Source: Azospirillum canadense (GTDB lineage: Bacteria; Pseudomonadota; Alphaproteobacteria; Azospirillales; Azospirillaceae). Taken from it: a DNA stretch of 64,000 nucleotides. Below, piece after piece: positions 28,105-36,436 of the stretch. Position 1 is the stretch's first letter. Every line of letters starts with the position of its first letter. Location: positions 982,501 to 1,046,500 of the forward strand of contig NZ_JAOQNG010000010.1 of assembly GCF_025961225.1 (NCBI RefSeq), given 5' to 3'. Made by a program: the position numbers and the translations under genes. The notes under the pieces were generated by a model. It did not search any database and had not been told where the DNA came from. It saw only the letters and a program-made list of their open reading frames with translations.

Positions 28105-29211
28105 TTACTTCGACGCGACGGCCTGTCCGGGACGGACGGCGCCGAACACAGTGCCGGCGACGTGCTGGGCATCGGCCGCACCGCGGGTATCGACCTCGGC
28201 GGTGACCGACAGGCCGGGGCGCAGCAGGCCGGCCAGTGCGTTGTCGCGCGGCAGGGCGATGCGCACGGGCACGCGCTGGACGATCTTGGTGAAGTTGCCG
28301 GTCGCGTTCTCCGGCGGCAGCAGGCTGAACTGCGAGCCCGACGCCGGCGCGAAGCTCTCCACCTTGCCCTCCAAGCGCCGGCCCGGATAGGCGTCGATCG
28401 CCACGGTGACCACCTGGCCCGGCCGCATGCGGCTGAGCTGCGTCTCCTTGAAGTTGGCGACGACATAGACGTCGGGCAGCGGCACCAGCGACAGCAGTTG
28501 CACGCCGGGGCGCGCGTACTGGCCGACCTGGACGCCACGGTTGCCGACCACGCCGTCAACCGGCGCGCGGATCACCGTGTTGGCGAGGTCGTTGCGCGCG
28601 GTTTGCAGCGCCGCCTCGGCCTGGCGCAGGCGCGCCTCCGTCTCCACCCGGCTGGCATTCAGCACGCCGACCTGGTCCTTTTCCGCGTCGAGCGCGGCGC
28701 GGGCCTTGTTGGTCGCCGCCACCGCCTTGCGCAAGTCGGCGTCGGCCGTCTCGAACTTCTGCTTGCTCGCCCAGCTTTCGTTGGCGAGCGCGCGGGTGCG
28801 GTCGAAGTCCTGCTGGGCGCGGCGCTGCTCCGCCTCCGCGCTGGCGACCGAAGCCGCGGCCTGGTCGATCAGCGCGCGCTGGAGTTCCAGCTTGCTGCCG
28901 ATGGTGCCCAGCGCCGCCTTCTGCCCGGCGACGTTGGCCTCGGCCTCCGCGACCTTGGCGGTGAAGTCCTGGTCGTCGAGCACGGCGAGCACGTCGCCGG
29001 CGGAGACCTGCTGGTTCTCGGCCACCCGAACCTCCCGCACATAGGCGGAGACCTTCGGGCTGACCACGGTGATGTCGCTGTGAACATAGGCGTTGTCCGT
29101 CGACTCGATGAACCGACCCTCGGTCCACCAATGCCAGCCGCCGAACCCCCCGCCCACCAGGGCGGCCACCGCGACTCCCGACAGAACGATCTTCCGAACG
29201 CCCTTGGCCAT
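28105..29211 (-). CDS. HlyD/EmrA family membrane fusion protein
   Basis: The 368-residue periplasmic adaptor has one N-terminal anchor (IVLSGVAVAALVGGGFGGW), the EmrA-type sequence STDNAYVHSDITVVSPKVS, a long alpha-hairpin (about 85-205) and the second half-lipoyl motif TVIRAPVDGVVGNRGVQVGQY. It links the EmrB-type pump to an outer-membrane channel. The ATG at 29211 has GGAAGAG upstream. It is the first gene of the operon and starts about 55 bases from the first operator palindrome. Confidence 0.92.
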   Translation of the reverse strand: MAKGVRKIVLSGVAVAALVGGGFGGWHWWTEGRFIESTDNAYVHSDITVVSPKVSAYVREVRVAENQQVSAGDVLAVLDDQDFTAKVAEAEANVAGQKAALGTIGSKLELQRALIDQAAASVASAEAEQRRAQQDFDRTRALANESWASKQKFETADADLRKAVAATNKARAALDAEKDQVGVLNASRVETEARLRQAEAALQTARNDLANTVIRAPVDGVVGNRGVQVGQYARPGVQLLSLVPLPDVYVVANFKETQLSRMRPGQVVTVAIDAYPGRRLEGKVESFAPASGSQFSLLPPENATGNFTKIVQRVPVRIALPRDNALAGLLRPGLSVTAEVDTRGAADAQHVAGTVFGAVRPGQAVASK

Positions 29212-29265
29212 GTCTCTTCCGTCCATCCCATTCCGGTTCAGGAAGCCCACATCCGGGCCTCACAC

Positions 29266-29284
29266 AAACTGAACCGTTCAGTTT
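29266..29284. promoter_or_regulatory. TetR-type operator palindrome (site 1)
   Basis: AAACTGAAC-C-GTTCAGTTT is a perfect 9-1-9 palindrome in the intergenic region between the efflux operon and the divergent TetR gene. Size and place fit a TetR dimer site controlling emrAB. Confidence 0.8.
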
Positions 29285-29323
29285 AGTCTTGCGCAAACAT
29301 GGCCGAGGGCCTACCTCTTGTCA

Positions 29324-29347
29324 AGACTGAACTGGACGGTTTAGTTT
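29324..29347. promoter_or_regulatory. TetR-type operator, imperfect (site 2)
   Basis: ACTGAAC (29326-29332) and GTTTAGT (29339-29345) repeat the half-sites of site 1 with a wider six-base gap. It lies nearer the regulator gene and may serve autoregulation. Confidence 0.6.
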
Positions 29348-29429
29348 TAACGGTAGGGATTGAGGTTCGATGCGGAACGCGGTACGGCATCGTGACGTTG
29401 CCCGCACTGTGGCAGGACGCGAGGAAAGC

Positions 29430-30050
29430 ATGAACACGCTGGTCGCCCCCACCCCGGAGGCGGGATCGAAGCCGGCCCAGATCCTGGACGCCGCCGGCAA
29501 GCTGTTCCTGGAGAACGGCTATGGCGCCGTCAGCATGGACGCGGTCGCCAAGATGGCCAACGTGTCCAAGGCGACGCTCTACGCCCATTTCGGCAGCAAG
29601 GACGAGCTGTTCCGCGCCATGGTCGCCTGCGTGTCCAAGGGACAGACGCTGGTCGCCATCTGCGAGGAGGCCAAGCGACTGGAGGTCGCCGACGGCCTGC
29701 GCCTGATCGCCCGCCATTTCGCCGACCTCGTGATGTCGCCCCGGGCAATGGCCGGCTATCGCGTCGTGGTCGGCGAGGCGCACCGCTTCCCCGAGCTTGC
29801 CCAGGCCTTCTACGAGGCCGGCCCGGCCAAGACCATGGAGCAGATCGTCGGCTACATGGAAGAGGTCGACCGCAAGGGTCAGCTCGCCATCCCCGATCCG
29901 CAGCTCGCGGCCGAACAGCTGGTGGGCCTCGTGAAGTCCCACACCCACCTGCGCTACATGCTCTGCCTCGCCGACCGCCCGTCGGAGCAGGAGCTGACCC
30001 GCATCATCGACGGCGCCGTGAACCTGTTCATCAAGGGCTACGCGGCCTGA
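29430..30050 (+). CDS. TetR/AcrR family repressor, divergent from efflux operon
   Basis: The 206-residue protein has an N-terminal helix-turn-helix (about residues 14-60): ILDAAGKLFLENGY, then VSMDAVAKMANVSKATLYAHF, and a C-terminal ligand-binding region of the TetR_C AefR-like type. The ATG at 29430 has GAGGAAAG five bases upstream, better than an in-frame upstream start at 29370. It is divergent from the EmrAB-like operon, with two palindromes between them, so it most likely represses both and is released by a pump substrate. Confidence 0.9.
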   Translation: MNTLVAPTPEAGSKPAQILDAAGKLFLENGYGAVSMDAVAKMANVSKATLYAHFGSKDELFRAMVACVSKGQTLVAICEEAKRLEVADGLRLIARHFADLVMSPRAMAGYRVVVGEAHRFPELAQAFYEAGPAKTMEQIVGYMEEVDRKGQLAIPDPQLAAEQLVGLVKSHTHLRYMLCLADRPSEQELTRIIDGAVNLFIKGYAA

Positions 30051-30059
30051 AGCGGCCCA

Positions 30060-30079
30060 AAGCGGATCATCATCCGCTT
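30060..30079. terminator. bidirectional hairpin between convergent genes
   Basis: AAGCGGAT-CATC-ATCCGCTT is a perfect eight-pair stem with a tetraloop, placed between the TetR gene stop (30050) and the oppositely oriented oxidoreductase stop (30096). Confidence 0.75.
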
Positions 30080-30095
30080 CAGGCCCACCACCCCA

Positions 30096-31214
30096 TCACG
30101 ACCGCTGTTCGATCGACGTCGTCCCGAACAGCCGCTTGTACTCGCGCGGCTGCGACCGCCAGTACTGTTTGGGCGCCTGCACCTCGGCGCCCAGGACCGC
30201 GGCGGCGTGCCAGGGCCAGCGAGGGTCGTACAGGATGCCGCGCGCCAGCGCGACCATGTCGGCCTTGCCGCTGGCGACGACCTCCTCGGCCTGCTGCGGA
30301 TCGGTGATCAGGCCGACGGCGATGGTCGGCATGGCCGTCGCGCGCTTCACGCCCTCGGCCAGCGGCACTTGGTAGCCAGGACCGACTGGAATATCTTGGG
30401 CCGGCGTCAGGCCGCCGGACGACACGTCGATGAAGGAGCAGCCGCGCTGTTCCAACGCCTTGGCGAAGGTGATCGTCTGCTCCAGGTCCCATCCGCCTTG
30501 CGCCCAGTCGGTGGCAGACACGCGCACGCCCACCGGCCGGTCTGCCGGAAAGGCCGCGCGCACCGCGTCGAACACCTCCAGGGGAAAGCGCATGCGGTTC
30601 TCCAGGCTGCCGCCATAGGCGTCCTCCCGCCGGTTGGACAGTGGCGATAGGAACTGGTGCAGCAGGTAGCCGTGCGCGGCGTGCAGCTCGATCGCGTCCA
30701 GCCCGATGCGCGCGGCGCGCTTGGCCGCCATGACGAACGCGTCGCGCACGCGCTCCAGCCCGGCGGCGTCCAGCGCCACCGGGGTGCGCTCCCCGTCGGC
30801 GTGGGGGATCGGCGACGGCGCCACGCAGTCCCAGCCACCATCCTTCAACGCGATCTGCTGCCCACCCTCCCAGGGCGGCTGCACCGACGCCTTGCGCCCG
30901 GCGTGGGCCAGCTGGACACCGATGGGCATCGCCGATTCCTTGCGCACGCAGTCCAGCACATGCTTCAGCGCGGCTTCGGTCTCGTCCGACCACAGACCGA
31001 TGTCGCCGGGGCTGATCCGCCCCTCCGGAACGACCGCCGTCGCTTCCAGGAACATCAGCCCGGCGCCCGACAGCGCCAGATGCCCGAGGTGGATGAGGTG
31101 CCAGCTGCCCGGCTTACCATCCTCCGCCGAATACTGGCACATCGGCGCGATGACGATCCGGTTCTGCAGGCGAAGCTGCCCGATCTCGATCGGCTCGAAG
31201 AGTTTGCTGGCCAT
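30096..31214 (-). CDS. namA: NADH:flavin oxidoreductase, YqjM-like old yellow enzyme
   Basis: The 372-residue FMN-binding TIM-barrel protein belongs to the YqjM class of ene-reductases, which reduce activated C=C bonds with NAD(P)H. It has the class-specific redox-sensing cysteine and tyrosine in APMCQYSAEDG (Cys about 26) and the substrate-binding histidine pair in ELHAAHGYLLHQFLSP. The C-terminal arginine region YKRLFG is typical. The gene may be under control of the LysR protein encoded beyond the small 31298-31525 gene. Gene name is by family resemblance only. Confidence 0.9.
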   Translation of the reverse strand: MASKLFEPIEIGQLRLQNRIVIAPMCQYSAEDGKPGSWHLIHLGHLALSGAGLMFLEATAVVPEGRISPGDIGLWSDETEAALKHVLDCVRKESAMPIGVQLAHAGRKASVQPPWEGGQQIALKDGGWDCVAPSPIPHADGERTPVALDAAGLERVRDAFVMAAKRAARIGLDAIELHAAHGYLLHQFLSPLSNRREDAYGGSLENRMRFPLEVFDAVRAAFPADRPVGVRVSATDWAQGGWDLEQTITFAKALEQRGCSFIDVSSGGLTPAQDIPVGPGYQVPLAEGVKRATAMPTIAVGLITDPQQAEEVVASGKADMVALARGILYDPRWPWHAAAVLGAEVQAPKQYWRSQPREYKRLFGTTSIEQRS

Positions 31215-31297
31215 CGGAAATCCCTCTGCCCTTCGGTCCCATTGGGTATGGCGGCGTCAACAGGCCGCCGCTCCGCGCCTCCCGACAATCGAAAGCC

Positions 31298-31525
31298 TCA
31301 CCACCACCGATCATGCTGGCACCGGCCATCCTGGCACCGATCATGCGGGGGCGGGTCGCGGCCGTCCTGAAAGCCCAGATCCCGTCGAAGATGGTCGCTC
31401 AGCCGTTCCGGGTCTAGAAGATCCCTCCGCTGCGCCCAGGGCGGGAGCAGCCGCGCCAGCCGGCGGAACGCCGACGGCTCCTCCGGGCGGGCCGCATGGG
31501 CTGTCGCGCGCACACCGTCGGTCAT
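31298..31525 (-). CDS. small DUF1127-like protein
   Basis: The 75-residue product has an Arg/Leu-rich helical part (EEPSAFRRLARLLPPWAQRR) and a segment LDPERLSDHLRRDLGFQDGRD resembling the DUF1127 end, where a short helix with a DLG motif is conserved. The ATG at 31525 has AGGAGG ten bases upstream. DUF1127 proteins in alphaproteobacteria bind RNA and influence turnover in some species. It is divergent from the LysR gene and upstream of namA. Confidence 0.55.
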   Translation of the reverse strand: MTDGVRATAHAARPEEPSAFRRLARLLPPWAQRRDLLDPERLSDHLRRDLGFQDGRDPPPHDRCQDGRCQHDRWW

Positions 31526-31610
31526 CACCACGAATCCTCCTGCCGGTTTATGCCTCCCCATCGAACTGGACCGGACGCGGCTTCCTGTACAACGAAAGCT
31601 CAAGGGGCTA

Positions 31611-31629
31611 GCATAAGGCCACCTTATGC
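31611..31629. promoter_or_regulatory. LysR-type regulator binding box (T-N11-A)
   Basis: GCATAAGG-CCA-CCTTATGC is a perfect 8-3-8 palindrome containing T31614-N11-A31626, the consensus geometry of LysR boxes. It ends 16 bases before the LysR start codon, as expected for autoregulation, and faces the divergent small gene at 31525. Confidence 0.8.
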
Positions 31630-31644
31630 CTTGGCGCGCCGCCC

Positions 31645-32529
31645 ATGCCCCTCCCCCCGCTCTCCTCCATCCGATGTTTCGAGGCCGCCGCCCGGCACCA
31701 GAGCTTCACCCGCGCCGCGGAGGAGCTGGGCATGACCCAGGCGGCCGTCAGCTATCAGATCAAGCTGCTGGAGGAGCGATTTGGGCCGCTGTTCCTGCGC
31801 CGGCCGCGCGGCGTCGCGCTGACCGAGGCGGGGAGGCGTTTGGCGCCCGCCGTCACCGACGCCTTCGCCGCGTTGCGCGACGCCTTCGAGGATCTGGGCC
31901 ACGCGGCGGAGGGGGTGCTGGTCATCAGCGTCGTGAACACCTTCGCGTCCAACTGGCTGGCGCCGCGCCTCGGCGGCTTCCAGATCACCCATCCGGCCAT
32001 CGCCGTGCGGCTGGACGTCACCGGCCGGCTCGTCGACTTCGCGCGGGAGGAGGTGGACGTGGGCATCCGCAGCGGCATCGGACCCTGGCCGGGCCTGACC
32101 GCTCACCGCCTGCAGCCGGTGGCCTACACGCCGATGCTCAGCCCGCGCCTGCTGGAACGCGCTGGCCCCCTGGACAGCCCGGCCGACTTGCTGAAGCTGC
32201 CGCTGATCGACCCGCAGGATTTCTGGTGGACGGACTGGTTCACCGCGGCCGGCGTGGATCCGTCCGGCCTGCCGTACCGCCCGGATCTGCGCGTCGGCAC
32301 GCAGCATCTGGGGGCCGGCGTGGCCATGGCCGGACAGGGTGTGGCCATCCTGTCTCCGCTTCTCTTCCGCGAGGAGATCGCCAGCGGGCGCCTTGTGCAG
32401 CCCTTCCCGCTCATCCACGGGTCGGGGGAAAGCTACTGGCTGGTCTATCCGGAGGCGCGCCGCCGCTCCCCAAAGATCCGGGCCTTTCGCGACTGGCTGC
32501 TCGACGCCGTTGCCGCGTCCGGCGACTGA
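31645..32529 (+). CDS. LysR family transcriptional regulator, GcvA-like
   Basis: The 294-residue regulator has the N-terminal winged HTH (SSIRCFEAAARHQSFTRAAEELGMTQAAVSYQI...) and a C-terminal periplasmic-binding-like effector domain. The sequence around AVSYQIKLLEERFGPLFLRR and PRLGGFQITHPAIAVRLDVT is of the GcvA/AmpR branch. The effector is unknown. Likely targets are itself and the divergent genes (small DUF1127-like gene and perhaps namA) through the palindrome at 31611-31629. Confidence 0.9.
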   Translation: MPLPPLSSIRCFEAAARHQSFTRAAEELGMTQAAVSYQIKLLEERFGPLFLRRPRGVALTEAGRRLAPAVTDAFAALRDAFEDLGHAAEGVLVISVVNTFASNWLAPRLGGFQITHPAIAVRLDVTGRLVDFAREEVDVGIRSGIGPWPGLTAHRLQPVAYTPMLSPRLLERAGPLDSPADLLKLPLIDPQDFWWTDWFTAAGVDPSGLPYRPDLRVGTQHLGAGVAMAGQGVAILSPLLFREEIASGRLVQPFPLIHGSGESYWLVYPEARRRSPKIRAFRDWLLDAVAASGD

Positions 32530-32648
32530 CCGCTCCTTCGCCGCGGCCTTTCGCCACACCGCCCGCCACCGGCACCCGCGGACCCAACAGCCGCCCCACG
32601 CGTTCCCCCGCCATCGTCGCCAGACGAATCAGAAGCAGGAGAACCGAC

Positions 32649-33740
32649 ATGGGCTGGTCGATCCCCATCGGCACCATCAAGGGCACGGTGGTGCGCATCC
32701 ACATCACCTTCCTGCTGCTCCTCCTGTGGATCGGCAGTGCGCATTACACGCAGGGCGGCTGGGCCGCGGCGACAGAGGGCGTCGTCTTCATCGCCCTGCT
32801 GTTCCTCTGCGTCCTGCTGCACGAGTTCGGGCACGTCCTGACCGCGCGGCGCTACGGCATCCGCACGCCGGACATCACGCTTCTGCCCATCGGCGGCGTG
32901 GCGCGGCTGGAACGCCTGCCCGAGAAGCCGTCGCAGGAGCTTCTGGTGGCGCTCGCCGGCCCGGCGGTGAACGTGGTGATCGCCGCCCTGCTCTATCTGG
33001 CACTCGGCGGCTTTCCGTCATCGGCAAGCGCGGAGCCGCAAAACGCCGGGGTCGGCGTGCTGGAGCGGCTGGCCTCCGCCAACCTGTTCCTGGCGCTGTT
33101 CAACCTGATCCCAGCCTTCCCCATGGACGGCGGCCGCGTCCTGCGCGCGATCCTGGCGTCCCGCCTCGGCTACGGACGGGGCACGCAACTCGCCGCGACC
33201 GTCGGGCAGGCGGTGGCCTTCGCCCTCGGGCTGCTGGGGCTGTTCGGTAACCCGCTGCTGCTCTTCATCGCGTTGTTCGTTTATCTGGGCGCGGCGTCCG
33301 AATCGCACGCCGTGCAGATGCGGGAGGTTTCGCGCGGCGTGATCGTGTCCGACGCCATGATTACCCACTTCGAAAGCCTCTCGCCGGCCAGCGTGCTGGA
33401 GGACGCGGTTCGCTGCCTGTTGCAGACCACGCAGCACGAGTTTCCGGTGGTGGACGGCTCCGGCCGGCTGCGCGGCGTACTGACCCGCGACGACATGATC
33501 CGCGCCCTGCGCGACCGCGGCCCGGCGACGCCGGTGCTGGAGGTGATGCGGGCCGACATCCCGGTGATCGACCGCCGCCGCAACCTGGAAGAGGCCCTGC
33601 GCCTGATGCAGGAGAACCGCCTTCCCGCTGTCGGCGTCAACGACAACGACGGCCGTCTGGTCGGCCTCGTCACGCCGGAGAACGTCGGCGAGATGATGAT
33701 GGTCCACGCCGCTCGCCCCGACCGCCGCATGGCGTCCTGA
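32649..33740 (+). CDS. site-2 protease family (M50) zinc metalloprotease with tandem CBS domains
   Basis: The 363-residue membrane protease has about six membrane segments, the zinc motif HEFGH near residue 58 and the third ligand in NLIPAFPMDGGR near residue 158. The C-terminal part (about 230-355) has two CBS domains, which usually bind adenine nucleotides and regulate activity. This is the SpoIVFB-like CBS subgroup of intramembrane proteases; the substrate is unknown. The ATG at 32649 has AGGAG seven bases upstream. An upstream open frame overlapping the LysR gene is spurious. Confidence 0.92.
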   Translation: MGWSIPIGTIKGTVVRIHITFLLLLLWIGSAHYTQGGWAAATEGVVFIALLFLCVLLHEFGHVLTARRYGIRTPDITLLPIGGVARLERLPEKPSQELLVALAGPAVNVVIAALLYLALGGFPSSASAEPQNAGVGVLERLASANLFLALFNLIPAFPMDGGRVLRAILASRLGYGRGTQLAATVGQAVAFALGLLGLFGNPLLLFIALFVYLGAASESHAVQMREVSRGVIVSDAMITHFESLSPASVLEDAVRCLLQTTQHEFPVVDGSGRLRGVLTRDDMIRALRDRGPATPVLEVMRADIPVIDRRRNLEEALRLMQENRLPAVGVNDNDGRLVGLVTPENVGEMMMVHAARPDRRMAS

Positions 33741-33810
33741 GCGGCTGCGCGATTCCGAACGCCGTCCCTTGTTGACCCATCGGACACCCAATCACCCCAG
33801 GAGACAGTCC

Positions 33811-34020
33811 ATGGCGAAGGCCGAATCGAAGAAGCAGCAGATGGCCGCCGGCGCGGCCCTGTCCGCCAAGCGCGGCGAACGGCCCAAATCGAGCCTCAAG
33901 GGCGCGTCCCGGCAGATGGTCGAGACCATGAGCGAGAAGGAACTCCACGACATGGCCTCCGCCAAGCGCAAAGACCTGCCGACCCGTGAGTCCTCCAGCC
34001 GCGAATCCAGGGATGACTAA
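33811..34020 (+). CDS. DUF3008 family small basic protein
   Basis: The 69-residue, Lys/Ser/Ala-rich protein carries the DUF3008 pattern: KKQQMAAGAALSAKRGE at the start, SLKGASRQMVETMSEKELHDMA in the middle. The ATG has AGGAG nine bases upstream. Function is unknown; members are small stress-linked proteins. It follows the protease gene by 70 bases. Confidence 0.85.
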   Translation: MAKAESKKQQMAAGAALSAKRGERPKSSLKGASRQMVETMSEKELHDMASAKRKDLPTRESSSRESRDD

Positions 34021-34094
34021 GAGCGCACCGGCCGGACCCGTCCGGCCCTGGCTGGACGGCCCCGGCTGGACGCGCGGTCCAGCCGGGGGATGGC

Positions 34095-34286
34095 TCAGCC
34101 GCGGGCTTTCCCAGTCACCGAGAGTTCGTTCAGCCGCTCGCTCATGAGCTTGGCGGTGTCCTCGGGCAACCGGTCGAGCCGCAAGGATGCGGGGATCGCG
34201 TAGGCTCCGGTCCGGCGGTCGATCACACACCACTCGGCGCCGTCGTCGCGAAGGCGCGCGACATAACGACTCTCAGTCTTCTCCAT
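34095..34286 (-). CDS. small hypothetical protein
   Basis: The 63-residue product (MEKTESRYVARLRDDG ... LNELSVTGKARG) has GGAGGG five to six bases before its ATG at 34286. It looks like a small alpha/beta soluble protein with no motif I recognise. It is the last chromosomal-type gene before the tRNA fragment at 34534. Confidence 0.6.
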   Translation of the reverse strand: MEKTESRYVARLRDDGAEWCVIDRRTGAYAIPASLRLDRLPEDTAKLMSERLNELSVTGKARG

Positions 34287-34533
34287 GGCACCCTCCAGAA
34301 GCGGTTTGAGGCGGTTTCACCGTGTTGGCGGTGCTTGGACGCGCCTTTCCACCGCAGTCCTGCGCCGGAGGCCAAGGCGCATTCGCGGTACCCTGTTGCG
34401 GAGAGAAGGAATCCCGGCCTGACTTCCCCAAGTCCGGCCCATACGAGCAGCGTCCGGCATGGCAAACCGCCCCAAGGGCCAACCCAGGGGGTCCGCCCAC
34501 ATGGGCGAAGGATGCACTTTAATTAGGAGAAAA

Positions 34534-34581
34534 TGGCGGAGGGGATGGGATTCGAACCCACGATAGGGGTTTGAGCCCCTA
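34534..34581 (-). other. 3' part of tRNA-Ser(GCU): T-arm, acceptor 3' strand and CCA (att-site fragment, part 1)
   Basis: On the minus strand this reads variable arm, then GGGTTCGAATCCC T-arm, CCCCTCC acceptor strand, G discriminator and CCA (CCA at 34534-34536). The 5' acceptor strand and D-arm are absent, so it is not a functional tRNA gene. Together with 36018-36036 it forms the displaced 3' end of a tRNA-Ser, as left at one end of an element integrated in a tRNA gene. Confidence 0.8.
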
Positions 34582-36017
34582 GCACTACTTTGGCAGTTCT
34601 ACTCGCGCCTGTACGGGGCGAGCCAGCACCGACAGCAGGGACATCGGATCGGTGCCGTCTGAAGGATGTGCGCGAGAATGGCTCGGCGCACGGCGGGCAG
34701 CGTCGGTTGCGGCGGCGGTCCGCTGTTGCGCTTTGGCCTTTTTTCCCCACTCCGGGGCGGCCGCGAGCCGGAGGTGCTGGAGGAACGCCAAGGCGATCAT
34801 CACCAGAAGCGCATGATGGTGCAAGCCGGGCCAGCTGCGGCCCTCGAAGTGATCCAGCCCCAGTTCCTCCTTCATTTGCTGGTGCCCTTGTTCACACACC
34901 CAGCGCGCCTTGATCCAAGACGCCAGGGTGCGGAGCGGCGTGTCCGGGGGCAAGTTGCTCAAATAATACTTGCGCTCGCCCGAGTTCCGCAGTTCGCCCA
35001 CCAGCCAGACCTCGTCACCCGGCAGCGGGGTGCCCCCGCGCTGACGCGGCCCATCAGCGACGCGGACGCGCACGGCGGCGAAATGGGCCGTGAGGGGCCC
35101 CTTCGTGCCGGTGCGCCACGTGATGCGACGCCACGCGGCGGTCTTCAGCATGGCCTGCGCGGTGACCGGCTTCTCGCTGGCGACGGCCCGCTTGCGCGGC
35201 CGACCGGTCTTGGCGACCGGCCAGGTCAGGGACACCGTGGTGGCGTACACCGCTTGCGTGCTCGTCACCCCCACCGCCCAGGCCAATCCGCGCTGGCTGA
35301 GAGCGTGACGGAACGGGGCACCATGGCCGTAGCCGGCATCGGCAACGACACAGCCAAAACGCACCCCCAGGGCCAGGACCCGATCCACTTCCTCGATCGC
35401 CAGCTCCGGCTTGGTCCGCGGCTTCTGCTGGGCTTCCGGTACCTGCGCGCGCCGGCACCGATCGGGCTTGCTCGTCCACTCCTCGGGCAGGAACAGGCGC
35501 ATGACCATCGGAACCGGCACCTCGCGGCGGGCCAGGGTCAGGGTGACCAGGACCTGACAGTTGGCGTTCTTGCCCACGACGCCGGCATACTGCGAGGCGA
35601 CCCCGACGGAATGCTCGCCCTTCTTCAGCACGGCGGTGTCGTCAATGGCCAGGATCGCATCCGGACCGCCGACCAGCTGATCCGCCGTTCGCGCCAGGAT
35701 CGGTTCGAGTGGAGCCGTGTCCCAGGAGCGGCTGGCGATGAAGTTGTGCAGCTGGTCGTAGTCGCCGGGCGTCAACGCCGCGGCGATCGGCTGAACGCTC
35801 TTGCGTTCGGTGCGGCCGTACAGACCGCGGATGTACACCGGGGCCCAGCGCCGTCGGGCCTTGTGGCCCAGAGCGTCCAGAAATGGCTCCAGCCAAGCGT
35901 CCAACTCGGCTTCCCAGGTCCGCACCGCCAGCATGATCGCCTCCAGCGCCGGTCACCCCCTGAGCGGTACAACAGCCCTCACCTCGCGTCCTCACGCGGG
36001 AACTGCCAAAGTAGTGC
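34582..36017 (-). mobile_element. IS701-family insertion sequence
   Basis: The element is bounded by perfect terminal inverted repeats, 18 bases with the flanking A/T included (AGCACTACTTTGGCAGTT at 34581-34598 and its complement at 36001-36018), and flanked by TA on both sides. It holds one full-length transposase. It is inserted in the variable-arm part of the tRNA-Ser fragment. Length about 1.44 kb. Confidence 0.88.
34585..35934 (-). CDS. IS701 family transposase (DDE_5 type)
   Basis: The 449-residue transposase carries the IS701-type block DAILAIDDTAVLKKGEHSVGV with its catalytic aspartates, GCVVADAGYG for the second aspartate region and the late glutamate in QQMKEELGLDHFEGRSW. It appears full-length, without frameshift; the stop codon lies inside the terminal inverted repeat. 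Confidence 0.92.
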   Translation of the reverse strand: MLAVRTWEAELDAWLEPFLDALGHKARRRWAPVYIRGLYGRTERKSVQPIAAALTPGDYDQLHNFIASRSWDTAPLEPILARTADQLVGGPDAILAIDDTAVLKKGEHSVGVASQYAGVVGKNANCQVLVTLTLARREVPVPMVMRLFLPEEWTSKPDRCRRAQVPEAQQKPRTKPELAIEEVDRVLALGVRFGCVVADAGYGHGAPFRHALSQRGLAWAVGVTSTQAVYATTVSLTWPVAKTGRPRKRAVASEKPVTAQAMLKTAAWRRITWRTGTKGPLTAHFAAVRVRVADGPRQRGGTPLPGDEVWLVGELRNSGERKYYLSNLPPDTPLRTLASWIKARWVCEQGHQQMKEELGLDHFEGRSWPGLHHHALLVMIALAFLQHLRLAAAPEWGKKAKAQQRTAAATDAARRAPSHSRAHPSDGTDPMSLLSVLARPVQARVELPK

Positions 36018-36036
36018 TATAACGGTTTAGCAAACC
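36018..36036 (-). other. anticodon-arm part of the tRNA-Ser(GCU) fragment (att-site fragment, part 2)
   Basis: The minus strand reads GGTTTGCTAAACCGTTATA: an anticodon loop TTGCTAA with anticodon GCT, the 3' stem ACC and the start of the variable arm. Homology to a tRNA stops inside the 5' side of the anticodon stem, at about 36036, which marks the probable crossover edge. Confidence 0.78.
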
Positions 36037-36436
36037 CATCCCCGAAGCCGTTCCGCACCGCAAAAACCCGCTCATCGCCTTTGTTTCTGCGGGTTTCGCG
36101 AGACGCAGCACGCGTAATGCGCGAGAACGAAAGCGGTTCGCGAAGGCACGGGAGTCGGCACAGCCTCCCGCCCTCTTGTTCTTGCCATGTTCTGAATGCA
36201 CCAACCTCGGAACGGATGAGAAAGGCCGCCTCGGCGCCTGCGCATCGTCATATCAGGCGACGCGCAGCGGTATTAGGGGCCGTTCTCAGAACCCCAGACG
36301 GCTCCCTCGACGTGAACCTCAGGTCGAATTGAAGGCGCGGAGGTCGATTACCGTAACGTTCATTCTGCGCATGGCGGGGCTTTCAGCGCCTACCAGAGCG
36401 CGAAATGCCTTCATTCAGCCGCCCATGCCACCCGGT
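36037..36436. other. non-coding stretch beside the att site
   Basis: I see no convincing gene in these 400 bases. A hairpin AAACCCGC (36064-36071) / GCGGGTTT (36089-36096) could be a terminator, and GCG-rich short inverted motifs lie around 36100-36150, where recombinase arm sites might be. Confidence 0.4.
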
